Source: Streptomyces sp. NRRL B-1347
GTDB lineage: Bacteria > Actinomycetota > Actinomycetes > Streptomycetales > Streptomycetaceae
DNA: 64,000 nucleotides
Assembly: GCF_000720325.1 (NCBI RefSeq)
Contig: NZ_JOJM01000004.1
Location: 1-64,000, forward strand
Reading direction: 5' to 3'
Part shown: piece by piece, positions 49,471-57,136 of the stretch
Numbering within the stretch: the stretch's first letter is position 1
Layout: the number at the start of each line of letters is the position of its first letter
Notes under the pieces: model-generated
Seen by the model: only the letters and a program-made list of their open reading frames with translations
What the model was told of the DNA's origin: nothing
Database searches by the model: none
Translations under genes and position numbers: made by a program

Positions 49471-50142
49471 ATGGCCCCGCCCGCGGCCGCGTTCTTCGAC
49501 GTCGACGAGACGCTGATCTCGGTCAACAGCATGCTCCGGTTCCTGCGCCACCACTACCGGGTCTCCCACCGGCCGCGCGCCGCCTTCGACGAGGCGGTGC
49601 GCGGCCTGCGGGCCCTGGCCGCGCGCGGTGCGCCGCGGACCGCCGTGGCGCGCGCGTACTACCGCCTGTACGCCGGTCGCGACGCCGGGGAGCTGGCCGC
49701 CCAGGGCCGCGACTGGTTCGCCGCCGAACTGCGCTCCGGGGACCTGTTCCTCGACGGAACGGTGGCGGCGCTGCGCGCGCACCAGCACCGGGGCGAGCGG
49801 GTCGTCCTGGTCTCGGGGTCCTTCGCCCCGTGCCTTGACCCCGTCGCGCAGCGGCTCGGCTCCGACGCCGTCCTGTCCGCGCGGCCCGAGACGGTCGACG
49901 GCATCCACACCGGCGGGCTCGGCACCACCATGATCGGCGAGGAGAAGGCCGTCGCGGTGCGCGCCCTGCTCAAGGACCTCGGGATCCGCGGCGAGGACTG
50001 TCACGCGTACGGCGACCACGCGTCCGACCTGCCGATGCTGCTCGCCGTCGGCCATCCCGTCATGGTGGGTACGGACCCTGTCCTTCGCCGGTACGCCGAG
50101 TCCGGCACCTGGCGGCGGCTGCCCGGCGCCCTTCCGCCCTGA
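49471..50142 (+). CDS. HAD-IB family phosphatase (SerB-like)
   Basis: 223 aa. Motif I FFDVDETLISVNSM (nucleophile and general acid Asp), motif II LVSGSFAPCLDPVA, motif III Lys in IGEEKAVAV and motif IV GDHASDLPML. This subfamily includes phosphoserine phosphatase and enzymes that act on small phosphomonoesters. ATG seven bases after the P450 stop, coupled. In a serine-using cluster it could supply serine from phosphoserine or remove a phosphate from an intermediate; both are inference. Confidence 0.88.
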   Translation: MAPPAAAFFDVDETLISVNSMLRFLRHHYRVSHRPRAAFDEAVRGLRALAARGAPRTAVARAYYRLYAGRDAGELAAQGRDWFAAELRSGDLFLDGTVAALRAHQHRGERVVLVSGSFAPCLDPVAQRLGSDAVLSARPETVDGIHTGGLGTTMIGEEKAVAVRALLKDLGIRGEDCHAYGDHASDLPMLLAVGHPVMVGTDPVLRRYAESGTWRRLPGALPP

Positions 50143-50282
50143 CCCGCGCACAGCCCAGGCAGCGATGTTTTCCGGACGTCGTGCCGCACTCCGGCGGCCA
50201 CGTCGCAATCCTGCCAGCGTCCCGCTCCGAATGGTGGTGAGAGTGAAGGTCGTCCATCGAAACGACGAAGGGCTGACGACTC

Positions 50283-51743
50283 ATGGACCGGAGTCCGGAT
50301 GCGGCCGCGGCGCGCCCGACCTACCCGGTGGTGGTGACGCTGGCAGCGGGTGCCATCTTCCTCTCGATCCTCGACGCCACCGTGGCGAACCTCGCGGTGA
50401 CGGACATGCACGGCAGCTTCCCCGACGCCTCGGTGGCCGATCTGACCTGGGTCATCTCGCTGTACGCCATCGTGTTCGCCGCGTTCCTCGCGCCCGCGGG
50501 ACGCCTCGCGGACGTGCTGGGGCGACGGCGGCTCTACACCGTCGGCATGGGTCTGTTCACCGTCACGTCCTTGTTGTGCGCCGTGGCGCCGGGCCTCCCG
50601 CTGCTCCTGCTCGCCCGCGCGCTGCAGGGCATGGGCGCGGCGGCGATGGTCCCGGCGTCCCTCGCCCTGCTCCTCGCCGACGTGGCGCCGCAGCGCAGGG
50701 CCGCCGCGATCGGGCTGTGGAGCGCGGCCGCTTCGGCCGCCGCGGCGGCCGGGCCGAGCCTCGGCGGGATCCTCATCGACACCGTCGGCTGGCGCTCGGT
50801 GTTCTTCATCAACGTCCCGCTGGGCATCGCGCTGCTCGTCGGGGTCAGGGCGGTGCGCGCGTCGGCGCCGACCGAGCAGGGGCTCCCCGACGTGCTGGGC
50901 ACCGTGCTCCTCGCGGCGGGCACCGGCCTCGTGGTGCTCGGGGTCACCCAGGGGCCGGAGTGGAACTGGGACGACCCGCGCGTGCTCGGCTGTCTCGCCG
51001 TCGGCCTCGTCCTGCTGGCCCTGGCGCTGCTACGGGCGCGACGCCACCCCCGGCCCGCCCTCCAGACCAGGCTGTGGGGCAACAGGGTCTTCGCCCTTGC
51101 CAATCTCGTCTCGCTGTTCTTCGGCGCGGCCCTCTACGCCTGGCTCCTGATCGGGGCGCTGTTCCTGGTGGACCTCTGGGACTACTCAAGGATCGCGGCG
51201 GGTCTGTCGATGAGCCCGGGGGCCGTGCTGTCCGCCGTGGTCGCGGCGTGGGTCGGACGCTCCCTGAGCAGGCGCAGTCCCCATCTGGTGGTCCTCTTCG
51301 GCTCGTTGACGTGGGTGGCGGCCGGCCTGTGGCTGGGCCTGACGCTCTCCTCGCACGCGGCCCTGTGGACCATGTGGTTCCCGGTCGGCCTCCTCGCCGG
51401 TGTCGGCATCGGCGCGGTCAGCACCGGGGTGTCCAGCGCGGCGGCGCTGTCCGTGGAACCGGCGGACTTCGCGGGTGCCACCGGGCTCAACATGGCGGTA
51501 CGGCAGATCGGCGGCGCCCTGGGCATCGCGGCACTGGCCGCCATCCTGTCCGCCCACGCCTCCACGGAAGCCGACCGCTACAGCCACGTGGTGTTCTTCA
51601 GCTGCGCCACGGCGACGGTCGCGGGCCTGCTCGGACTCGGTCTGACCCGACGGCGCGGCCGCCCGCAGGCGGAGGCCGCGCGGGCCGCCACGACGGCGAG
51701 CGCCACCACCGAGCCCGGCGGCGGCAAGGGAGCGGAGCGGTGA
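50283..51743 (+). CDS. MFS multidrug exporter (EmrB/QacA, 14-TM type)
   Basis: 486 aa with about 14 hydrophobic helices starting at VVTLAAGAIFLSILDATVANLAV; motif C-like signatures ALQGMGAAAMVPASLALL and the loop motif LADVLGRRRLY are typical of drug:H+ antiporters of the DHA2 family. It probably exports the cluster product and gives self-resistance. ATG at 50283; the 140 bp before it hold no gene, so it may have its own promoter. Its stop overlaps the SRPBCC gene start. Confidence 0.92.
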   Translation: MDRSPDAAAARPTYPVVVTLAAGAIFLSILDATVANLAVTDMHGSFPDASVADLTWVISLYAIVFAAFLAPAGRLADVLGRRRLYTVGMGLFTVTSLLCAVAPGLPLLLLARALQGMGAAAMVPASLALLLADVAPQRRAAAIGLWSAAASAAAAAGPSLGGILIDTVGWRSVFFINVPLGIALLVGVRAVRASAPTEQGLPDVLGTVLLAAGTGLVVLGVTQGPEWNWDDPRVLGCLAVGLVLLALALLRARRHPRPALQTRLWGNRVFALANLVSLFFGAALYAWLLIGALFLVDLWDYSRIAAGLSMSPGAVLSAVVAAWVGRSLSRRSPHLVVLFGSLTWVAAGLWLGLTLSSHAALWTMWFPVGLLAGVGIGAVSTGVSSAAALSVEPADFAGATGLNMAVRQIGGALGIAALAAILSAHASTEADRYSHVVFFSCATATVAGLLGLGLTRRRGRPQAEAARAATTASATTEPGGGKGAER

Positions 51744-52315
51744 CGGCGGACGACGCGGCGCAGGCCCGACGGGAGTCCCGACGGGAGACCAGACGGGAGT
51801 CCCGACGGGGGTTCCGACGGGGGTCCCGACGGGAGTGGACCGTCGAGGAACGCGTCGTCGTGAACGCCCCGGCCGCCCGCGTCTACGCCACCGTGGCCCG
51901 CATCCGCGACATGCGCCGGTGGAGCCCCGAGTGCTGGGCCGTCGTCTCCCGGCGCGCGATGCCGCGCACGGGCGACCGCTTCGTGGGCTTCAACCGCCGT
52001 GGCCCCTGGGTGTGGTTCACCTCCTGCCGGGTCGTACGCGCCGAACCCGGCCGGGAGTTCGCCTTCAAAGTGGCCTCTTTCGGCCTGCCCATCGCCCTGT
52101 GGGGCTACCGTGTGGAGCCCCGGAACGAAGGCGTGGAGCTCGTCGAGTACTGGGAGGACCTGCGCCGCGGACGCGGTGCGAAGGCCGCCGAGTTCCTCGG
52201 CAGGGCCTTCACCGGGACACCACCGCAGGAGCGCGCCGGCGTCAACCGGGCCGGGATGCGCACCACCTTGCACCGCATCAGACACGCCGCCGAGCAGCAG
52301 GGAGGCCCTCGGTGA
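51740..52315 (+). CDS. SRPBCC (START-like) protein with repetitive Arg-rich N-terminus
   Basis: 191 aa. From residue 35 the SRPBCC fold is clear: WTVEERVVVNAPAARVYATVARIRDMRRWSPECWAV, then FTSCRVVRAEPGREFAFKV and VELVEYWEDLRRG. The preceding 24 residues are six RR(E/G)x tetrapeptides encoded by a 12-bp tandem repeat, so the true start may lie after them or the tail may be dispensable. GTG overlaps the MFS stop. Such folds bind hydrophobic ligands or act as cyclases; a chaperone or hydrolase-type role is possible. Confidence 0.82.
   Translation: MTADDAAQARRESRRETRRESRRGFRRGSRREWTVEERVVVNAPAARVYATVARIRDMRRWSPECWAVVSRRAMPRTGDRFVGFNRRGPWVWFTSCRVVRAEPGREFAFKVASFGLPIALWGYRVEPRNEGVELVEYWEDLRRGRGAKAAEFLGRAFTGTPPQERAGVNRAGMRTTLHRIRHAAEQQGGPR
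51767..51838 (+). repeat. 12-bp tandem repeat within the SRPBCC gene start
   Basis: Six units of a CGACGGGAGTCC-type 12-mer in frame encode Arg-Arg-(Glu/Gly)-x repeats. It is an expansion of the coding sequence immediately after the start codon. Confidence 0.9.
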
Positions 52316-52453
52316 CCCGACCGCGCACCGGCACCGCGGCGCAGCCCCCGGCCGCGGCGACCAGCCGTGTGCCCGGTCGGCGCGGGCCCCACCCACACGC
52401 CCGGACCGTTCGGCGCCGCCATCAGGCTCCCCCCCCACTTCCAGGAGAACACC

Positions 52454-53113
52454 GTGACCGGCACCTCCTCGCACGACAGCCGCCCACCGGACCAGCGCAC
52501 CGGGAAGGAGGAGACCAGACCCCTCGACCGCGTGCCCTGGCGGCGGTTCATCGTTCTCGGTGACATCGGCGCCGGGGGCCTGGGGCGCGTCCGCGGCCGC
52601 GGCGCCGACAAGCCCTGGGCCGACCGCGTCGCCGAGACGCTCAGGTCGACCCGGCCCGACCTCGCCTACCTCAACCTCGGGCGCCACGGCCACTCGGCGG
52701 CCCAGGTCCGCGCCCGTCAACTGGCCCAGGCGCTGGCCTTCCGCAGCGACCTGGCCGCGGTCGTCGCGGGCGGTCACGAGGCCGTGGCCGACTCCTTCGA
52801 CGTCGATGCCGTCGAGGCGGAACTGCACCGGATCGTGGGCCCGCTCCGGGACACCGGCGCCGATGTGATCACCGTGGGGCTGTACGGCCCGCGTCTGCTG
52901 GGGGCGGCCGCGGACCGCGCGGGCGGACTCCAGCAGCGGCTGCGGCTGCTCGCCGAGCGCACCGGTGAACTCGCCCTGCGGCACGGCGCGTTCCATGTGG
53001 ACGTGCTGTCCGACGGCGGCGGCCGGCGCACCGACGCCGACGACCACGAGGTCGCCGCGGCGGTCATCCGCCGCCTGGTCACCCATCTCGCTTCCGGCCG
53101 GGTCGCCGCGTAG
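52454..53113 (+). CDS. SGNH-hydrolase-like protein lacking the catalytic serine
   Basis: 219 aa. The fold is recognisable: block I RFIVLGDIGAGGLGR, a middle YLNLGRHGHSAAQVRARQLAQAL and block V TDADDHEVAAAVIRR. But block I has Ile where the nucleophile Ser of GDS should be, and block III reads VAGGHEAV with no GxND asparagine. Only the C-terminal Asp/His remain. GTG start with CAGGAG nine bases upstream. It is either a pseudoenzyme with a binding role or a decaying copy of the intact hydrolase at 41,766. Confidence 0.8.
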   Translation: MTGTSSHDSRPPDQRTGKEETRPLDRVPWRRFIVLGDIGAGGLGRVRGRGADKPWADRVAETLRSTRPDLAYLNLGRHGHSAAQVRARQLAQALAFRSDLAAVVAGGHEAVADSFDVDAVEAELHRIVGPLRDTGADVITVGLYGPRLLGAAADRAGGLQQRLRLLAERTGELALRHGAFHVDVLSDGGGRRTDADDHEVAAAVIRRLVTHLASGRVAA

Positions 53114-53222
53114 GCGCGATGGCCCTGGTCCTGGCCCGGCCTCGGTCCTGGCCCGCGGGCGACCGGCGCCGGAACCAGCCGAGGTCCCTGCACCCCTCGC
53201 CCCGGCCGAACGGTGAGCGCGC

Positions 53223-54089
53223 ATGCACGAGTCAGTGATCCTCGCGGGAGCGTGCACGCCCGGCGGAGACATCTTCGCCGGGCTTGGGACGGTGTGCACC
53301 AACGTCCTCGAAGCGATCGCCATCGAGAGCGCTCTCGACCGGGCCGGTCTGTGCGTCGCCGATGTGGACTGCCTGATCACCGGACACGCGTACGCCCGCC
53401 GGACGGCGCACCGCGCCTGCCTGCCCGACCGGATTCCGGTGATCTCGGTGAGCGAGTCCGGTCCGTGCAGCCTGCACACCATCGGCCTCGCGGACCGGCT
53501 CATCCGCAGCGGGGAGCGGGAGGTCGTGGTCGTCAGCGGTGTGGACCCCGCAGTCTCCCGGCCGGACCAGGAGGAGCGCACCCGGCCGGACCACGAGGAG
53601 CACACCCGGCCGTACGGGAACGCGCCGTCGAGCGGAGTCGTCCTGACCCGGGACATCGCCCTGGCCCTGGGTCCGGAGGCCCTGTCGGCGCTCGCGGAGC
53701 GCGCGGACCGCGCGGTGGCCGTCGTCCTCATGCGGCGCGCCAGGGCCGAAGGCCTCGGACTGCCCTGGCTGGCGCGGGTGAGCGCGCACTGCACGGCGGG
53801 CGGACCGACCCCGTCGTCGTACGAGGACGCCGCCCGTGCCGTGGGCCGGGCGCTGCGCCGGGTGCCCGCGACCCCGTCGGATCCCCGCCTCGTCCACGTG
53901 CGTCGGACGCCACCCGGGAGCGGCACGGGCCACGAGCCCGCTCCGCGACGCGTCTTCGACACCGCCGGGATGCGCATGGTCCTGCTCCTGGCGCGCACCG
54001 TCGGACGGCAGGGGCGGGCGCTGGGGGCCATGGGCATGTGGGGCGACCACAGGGCGGAGGCGGTCATTGTGTGCTCCGGTGCCTCCTAG
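53223..54089 (+). CDS. Thiolase-like protein with degenerate active site
   Basis: 288 aa, about 100 shorter than normal thiolases. The N-terminus (ESVILAGACTPGGDIFAGLG, LDRAGLCVADVDCLITGHAY) follows the thiolase pattern, but the nucleophile region reads VSESGPCSLHTIGLADRLI, so Gly is where Cys of VCASGL should be and a Cys is two residues later. The C-terminal GHPxGxSG His motif and CxGGG Cys are replaced (DTAGMRMVLLLA, GAMGMWGDHRAE). ATG start with a weak site. It may have become a non-catalytic partner, or the shifted Cys may still react. Confidence 0.7.
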   Translation: MHESVILAGACTPGGDIFAGLGTVCTNVLEAIAIESALDRAGLCVADVDCLITGHAYARRTAHRACLPDRIPVISVSESGPCSLHTIGLADRLIRSGEREVVVVSGVDPAVSRPDQEERTRPDHEEHTRPYGNAPSSGVVLTRDIALALGPEALSALAERADRAVAVVLMRRARAEGLGLPWLARVSAHCTAGGPTPSSYEDAARAVGRALRRVPATPSDPRLVHVRRTPPGSGTGHEPAPRRVFDTAGMRMVLLLARTVGRQGRALGAMGMWGDHRAEAVIVCSGAS

Positions 54090-54132
54090 GGGGCCGGACG
54101 GAACTCAAGGTGTCGCACGGCCCGGTTCCCGA

Positions 54133-54156
54133 CCGCTGAAACGCGCATTTCAGCGG
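54133..54156. promoter_or_regulatory. Perfect inverted repeat upstream of the carboxyltransferase-like gene
   Basis: CCGCTGAAA and TTTCAGCGG are perfect 9-bp arms around six bases, 44 bases after the thiolase-like stop. The right arm contains TTTCAGCGG, the same core as the repeats at 57,043 (TCTCAGCGG, TTTCAGTGG), and TTTCAGCGG recurs at about 54,254. A GATACT -10-like hexamer lies 18 bases further on. It may be an operator or a SARP half-site. Confidence 0.5.
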
Positions 54157-54214
54157 GCTACCAGGAAGCTCCGCGATACTCCGACCACTACTGCCGAAGG
54201 TCGGACGGATCCAC

Positions 54215-54835
54215 ATGGGAACCTCTGCTGGTGAAGCCGTAGAGAGCAACGATTTCAGCGGAAAGCTAGCCGAACTCCGCGAAATGCCAAAACGCTTGAG
54301 GCGTGGTCCCGACGAAATCGCGTCCCAGGTACAGCAGGGCAAGGGAAAGCGCACGGCACGCGAGCGCATGGACGCCTTCCCGGACGCGGGGGCATTCACC
54401 GAGATCGAAGCATCGTGCAGACCTCGATCGATCATATTCGATCGGGGCCCGGTGCGCGGCCGCGAGGCCTTCGTGTACGTCTACGACTTCCGCGTCTTCG
54501 GCGGAGCACCGGGGGAGGCGAACGCGGGCGTCATTCGGCGCGGCGCGAAGCTTCTTCATGCTCACCGCGAGGCCTCTGTTCCCCGGGTCCTGTCGATTCC
54601 CCGCAAGGCCCACGGCGGTGCGTACCTCGTGCGGGACTTCCGGTCCACCGGGGTCGACGTTCCGCTGGACCGGCCGACGGGCGGGATCGCGGTCATTGGC
54701 ACGGAGGGGGCCGTCAAAGTGATCCACCGGCGCGTGATCGCGGAAACCACGGGCGGCGCCGATTCGTTCCCTGGACATGCTCGGGGCAGGCTCGCGTCGC
54801 TGCTTCGGCACCGGCACGGAATGCCATCGACGTGA
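54215..54835 (+). pseudogene. Acyl-CoA carboxylase carboxyltransferase subunit with central about 300 residues missing
   Basis: 206 codons in one open frame. The first about 90 residues match the N-terminus of propionyl/acetyl-CoA carboxylase beta subunits (GKGKRTARERMDAFPDAGAF, YVYDFRVFGGAPGEA). The sequence then jumps to the far C-terminal part (GVIRRGAKLLHAHREASVPRV, RKAHGGAYLV, GTEGAVKVIHRR), omitting both CoA- and biotin-binding centres of a normal about 520-aa subunit. The join, at about 54,525, is in frame. Catalysis seems impossible; it is a remnant or a shrunken derivative. The following gap 54,836-55,140 holds only the SARP promoter and is noticeably AT-richer. Confidence 0.75.
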
Positions 54836-55041
54836 TCGCAAAGTGCCGTTGATCCACGGCTTTCCCGGAATCGAAAGCATCCAGACAGCCGTATTCCGTC
54901 GGTCGCGGTCGCATCCTTCCGTCGTGCGAGGCTGACCTGGCAGGTTGGCCGACCCGGATGATCGACCCGACGGGTCCTTCAATTCGCTGCACTGTTTCTC
55001 GCCATGATCAATTTGCGCACGCACAAGAATTACCCAGTGCA

Positions 55042-55070
55042 GTTGAGTTGAGAACATTGATCCTTTATGC
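55042..55070 (+). promoter_or_regulatory. Promoter of the SARP regulator gene
   Basis: TTGAGT and TATGCT hexamers separated by exactly 17 bases, about 70 bases upstream of the SARP ATG. It is the best vegetative-type promoter sequence in this region. Confidence 0.6.
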
Positions 55071-55140
55071 TCCCTGAAAGCGAATGAGCGTTCGGAGCAG
55101 GGGATTTCGCCGAACATCGCAGATACGGGGGAACAAGCAT

Positions 55141-55905
55141 ATGCAAATCAAGCTTCTCGGGCCCTTGCAGGTGATCGAAGAGGGCATCCCCATAGAGATA
55201 CCGGGCGAGAAACTCAGGGCCATCACGGCGGCCCTGGCCCTCACCCCCGGAACTCCGGTACTCGCCGTTGATCTGCTGGACGAGCTCTGGGGCGACCGGC
55301 TCCCGAAGACGGCAGAGAACTCCCTTCAATCGCATGTCGCGCGACTGCGCCGCATTCTCGCCCGGCAGACCGGCAAGCCGAGTGCGCGGGATCTCATCCG
55401 CACCACGCATTGCGGATACGTGCTCGACGTGGACCCCGGTGACGTCGACGCGCTCTGGTTCACCTGGGTCGTGGACGCGGCGAGCCAGTGCGTGCACGAG
55501 GATCCCGAACGCGTCATCGGGCTGCTCTCCACGGCATTCGCCGCCTGGCGCGGCCCGGCCCTGCTGGACGCGGGAAACGGCATGACCTGTCGTATCGCCT
55601 ATGCGCGCCTGGAGGAGACAAAGCTCATCGGGCGAGAGCTGTTCATCGCGGCACACCTGAAACTCGGGCGGCACCAGCAGGTGATACCGGAACTCGAACA
55701 GCTCCTCACCCAGCACCCGCTCCGTGAGCGCTTCTGCGAGCAGCTGATGACGGCCCTTTACCGGTCCGGACGGCAGGCCGACGCCATCAGCACCTATCGC
55801 CGCGTCCAGCGCAACCTCGCCGCGGAACTGGGCATCGACCCGGGCCCCGGTCTGCGCAGGAAACTCAAGGAGGTGCTTCAGCAGGAGGAGAACCTGCTGA
55901 CGTGA
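55141..55905 (+). CDS. SARP-family transcriptional activator
   Basis: 254 aa, small SARP size. N-terminal OmpR-like winged helix (residues about 5-90: IKLLGPLQVIEEGIPIEIPG, LLDELWGDRLPKTAENSLQSHVARLRRIL, TTHCGYVLDV), then the BTAD domain (95-245: ARLEETKLIGRELFIAAHLKLGRHQQVIPEL, YRSGRQADAISTYRRVQRNLAAELGIDPGPGLR). The ATG at 55141 has GGGGGAA ten bases upstream and matches the family start; an upstream in-frame ATG adds unrelated residues. Probably the pathway-specific activator acting on the phased repeats at 44,426 and 57,043. Confidence 0.93.
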   Translation: MQIKLLGPLQVIEEGIPIEIPGEKLRAITAALALTPGTPVLAVDLLDELWGDRLPKTAENSLQSHVARLRRILARQTGKPSARDLIRTTHCGYVLDVDPGDVDALWFTWVVDAASQCVHEDPERVIGLLSTAFAAWRGPALLDAGNGMTCRIAYARLEETKLIGRELFIAAHLKLGRHQQVIPELEQLLTQHPLRERFCEQLMTALYRSGRQADAISTYRRVQRNLAAELGIDPGPGLRRKLKEVLQQEENLLT

Positions 55906-55953
55906 AGCAGGAGCGGAGCCGAGCGCTGTGAGAAATCCGCGGGCGGGGTCGGC

Positions 55954-56964
55954 TCACACGGATTTCGTCACCCGCAGAATGTGCCACACGGCGCCCAGGC
56001 TCGCCCCGCCCTCGAAGGCCAGGTACTCCGGCAGCACCAGCTGCGGTCCCCACTTCTTCTTGTACGCCAACTGGCTGGCGGCGGGATAGACGGCTCCTCC
56101 CTTGTCGGCCAGGAGCCTGAGGAACCGTCCGGTCAGCGCGCTGCTCGGTGTCAGTTCGAGTGCTGCTTCGAGCCCGGTGAACGGCGTGAAGCCGAAGTGC
56201 AGCCACTCGGCCTGCTCGCGCGAGAAGGTCTCCAGAGCTGTGGCGTTGATGGCCTCCATCACCCCCGGCGGAGCGTCCGGCAGCCGCCGGCTGAGGTCGT
56301 GCAGCCAGCCGGAACGCGAGCCGTACGCCGGCGCGTAGGAAACGTACGCCACCGCCCGGCCCGCCAGTGTCCCCAGGAACAGGCGCCGGTACTGCTGCAC
56401 CGGGCCGCCGGTCTCGCCGATCAGGAACTCGATCTCCTTGACGTGCCTGCCCTTGCCGCGCAGCCAGGCCGCGTCGATCGCACGGACGCTGTCACGGTGC
56501 TCATCGAAGGAGACCTCGGCGACCTCGAAACCGCCGCGCCTGGCCCGGGAGATCTTGTTGCGGAGCTTCATGAACCGTGAGCCGCGCAGCGTGAAGTGGG
56601 GGAGATGCACCGCGTACGAAGAACCCACCTGATTCAGGGTGAACCCCTCCGCCGCGTACAACTCGGCGTCCGCGCGCTGCAATTGGATGGCGACAACACG
56701 CCGCTTCCGGTCCCGCGCATGCCGTTTGAAATCCCGCAGAACCACCGCCTGCCGGTCCCGGGGACCGAAGACGCCGCCGAACTGGACGAAGAACCGACCG
56801 GCTTCCCGATAGGCGACGAGTTCGCCCCCGTCGCCGATGAACCACTGATTGTCCGCGTTCAGCGCCAGGAAAGCGCTCGGGTTCTCCGCGTACTTCTGAA
56901 CGGCGGCCAACGCGGCCTGAGAGATCTCCTCGCTCGCCGGAGACTTGTCTGACACCTGACTCAT
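55954..56964 (-). CDS. DUF2156 aminoacyl-tRNA-dependent transferase (VlmA-like)
   Basis: 336 aa, equal to the soluble C-terminal domain of MprF (lysyl-phosphatidylglycerol synthase) without its membrane flippase. Motifs: FGGVFGPRDRQAVVLRDFKRHARDRKRRVVAIQLQ, KLRNKISRARRGGFEV and SQLAYKKKWGPQLVLPEYLAFE at the C-terminus. Soluble members include VlmA, which transfers serine from seryl-tRNA to a hydroxylamine in valanimycin synthesis. ATG at 56964 with GGGAGGG eight bases upstream. Convergent with SARP and divergent from the aldehyde-dehydrogenase operon. No seryl-tRNA synthetase paralogue is visible in the window. Confidence 0.88.
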   Translation of the reverse strand: MSQVSDKSPASEEISQAALAAVQKYAENPSAFLALNADNQWFIGDGGELVAYREAGRFFVQFGGVFGPRDRQAVVLRDFKRHARDRKRRVVAIQLQRADAELYAAEGFTLNQVGSSYAVHLPHFTLRGSRFMKLRNKISRARRGGFEVAEVSFDEHRDSVRAIDAAWLRGKGRHVKEIEFLIGETGGPVQQYRRLFLGTLAGRAVAYVSYAPAYGSRSGWLHDLSRRLPDAPPGVMEAINATALETFSREQAEWLHFGFTPFTGLEAALELTPSSALTGRFLRLLADKGGAVYPAASQLAYKKKWGPQLVLPEYLAFEGGASLGAVWHILRVTKSV

Positions 56965-57016
56965 GCGTCGCACCCTCCCGTTCGACCCGGCACACCTCGT
57001 ACAACGTAGGCCGGTG

Positions 57017-57041
57017 CCTGCGGCATCCGGCTGATGCCGCA
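57017..57041. promoter_or_regulatory. Inverted repeat in the divergent promoter region
   Basis: CTGCGGCAT and ATGCCGCAG form a perfect 9-bp inverted repeat around seven bases, between the VlmA-like gene and the SARP-type repeats. It could be an operator for either direction. Confidence 0.5.
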
Positions 57042-57042
57042 G

Positions 57043-57075
57043 TCTCAGCGGACTTTCAGTGGCCTGTCAGAAACC
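57043..57075 (+). promoter_or_regulatory. Putative SARP box upstream of the amine/azoxy operon
   Basis: Three TCAG cores at 57,045, 57,056 and 57,067 are spaced exactly 11 bp apart within TCTCAGCGGAC, TTTCAGTGGCC and TGTCAGAAACC. This is the periodicity SARP proteins recognise. A GAGGAT -10-like hexamer begins about six bases after the last repeat, the usual geometry. It faces the operon starting at 57,137. Confidence 0.7.
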
Positions 57076-57136
57076 CCTGTGAGGATCGCGACGCGGCCCT
57101 CGGCCGCTGGTCCGGTTGCACACCGAAGGAGTGAGC

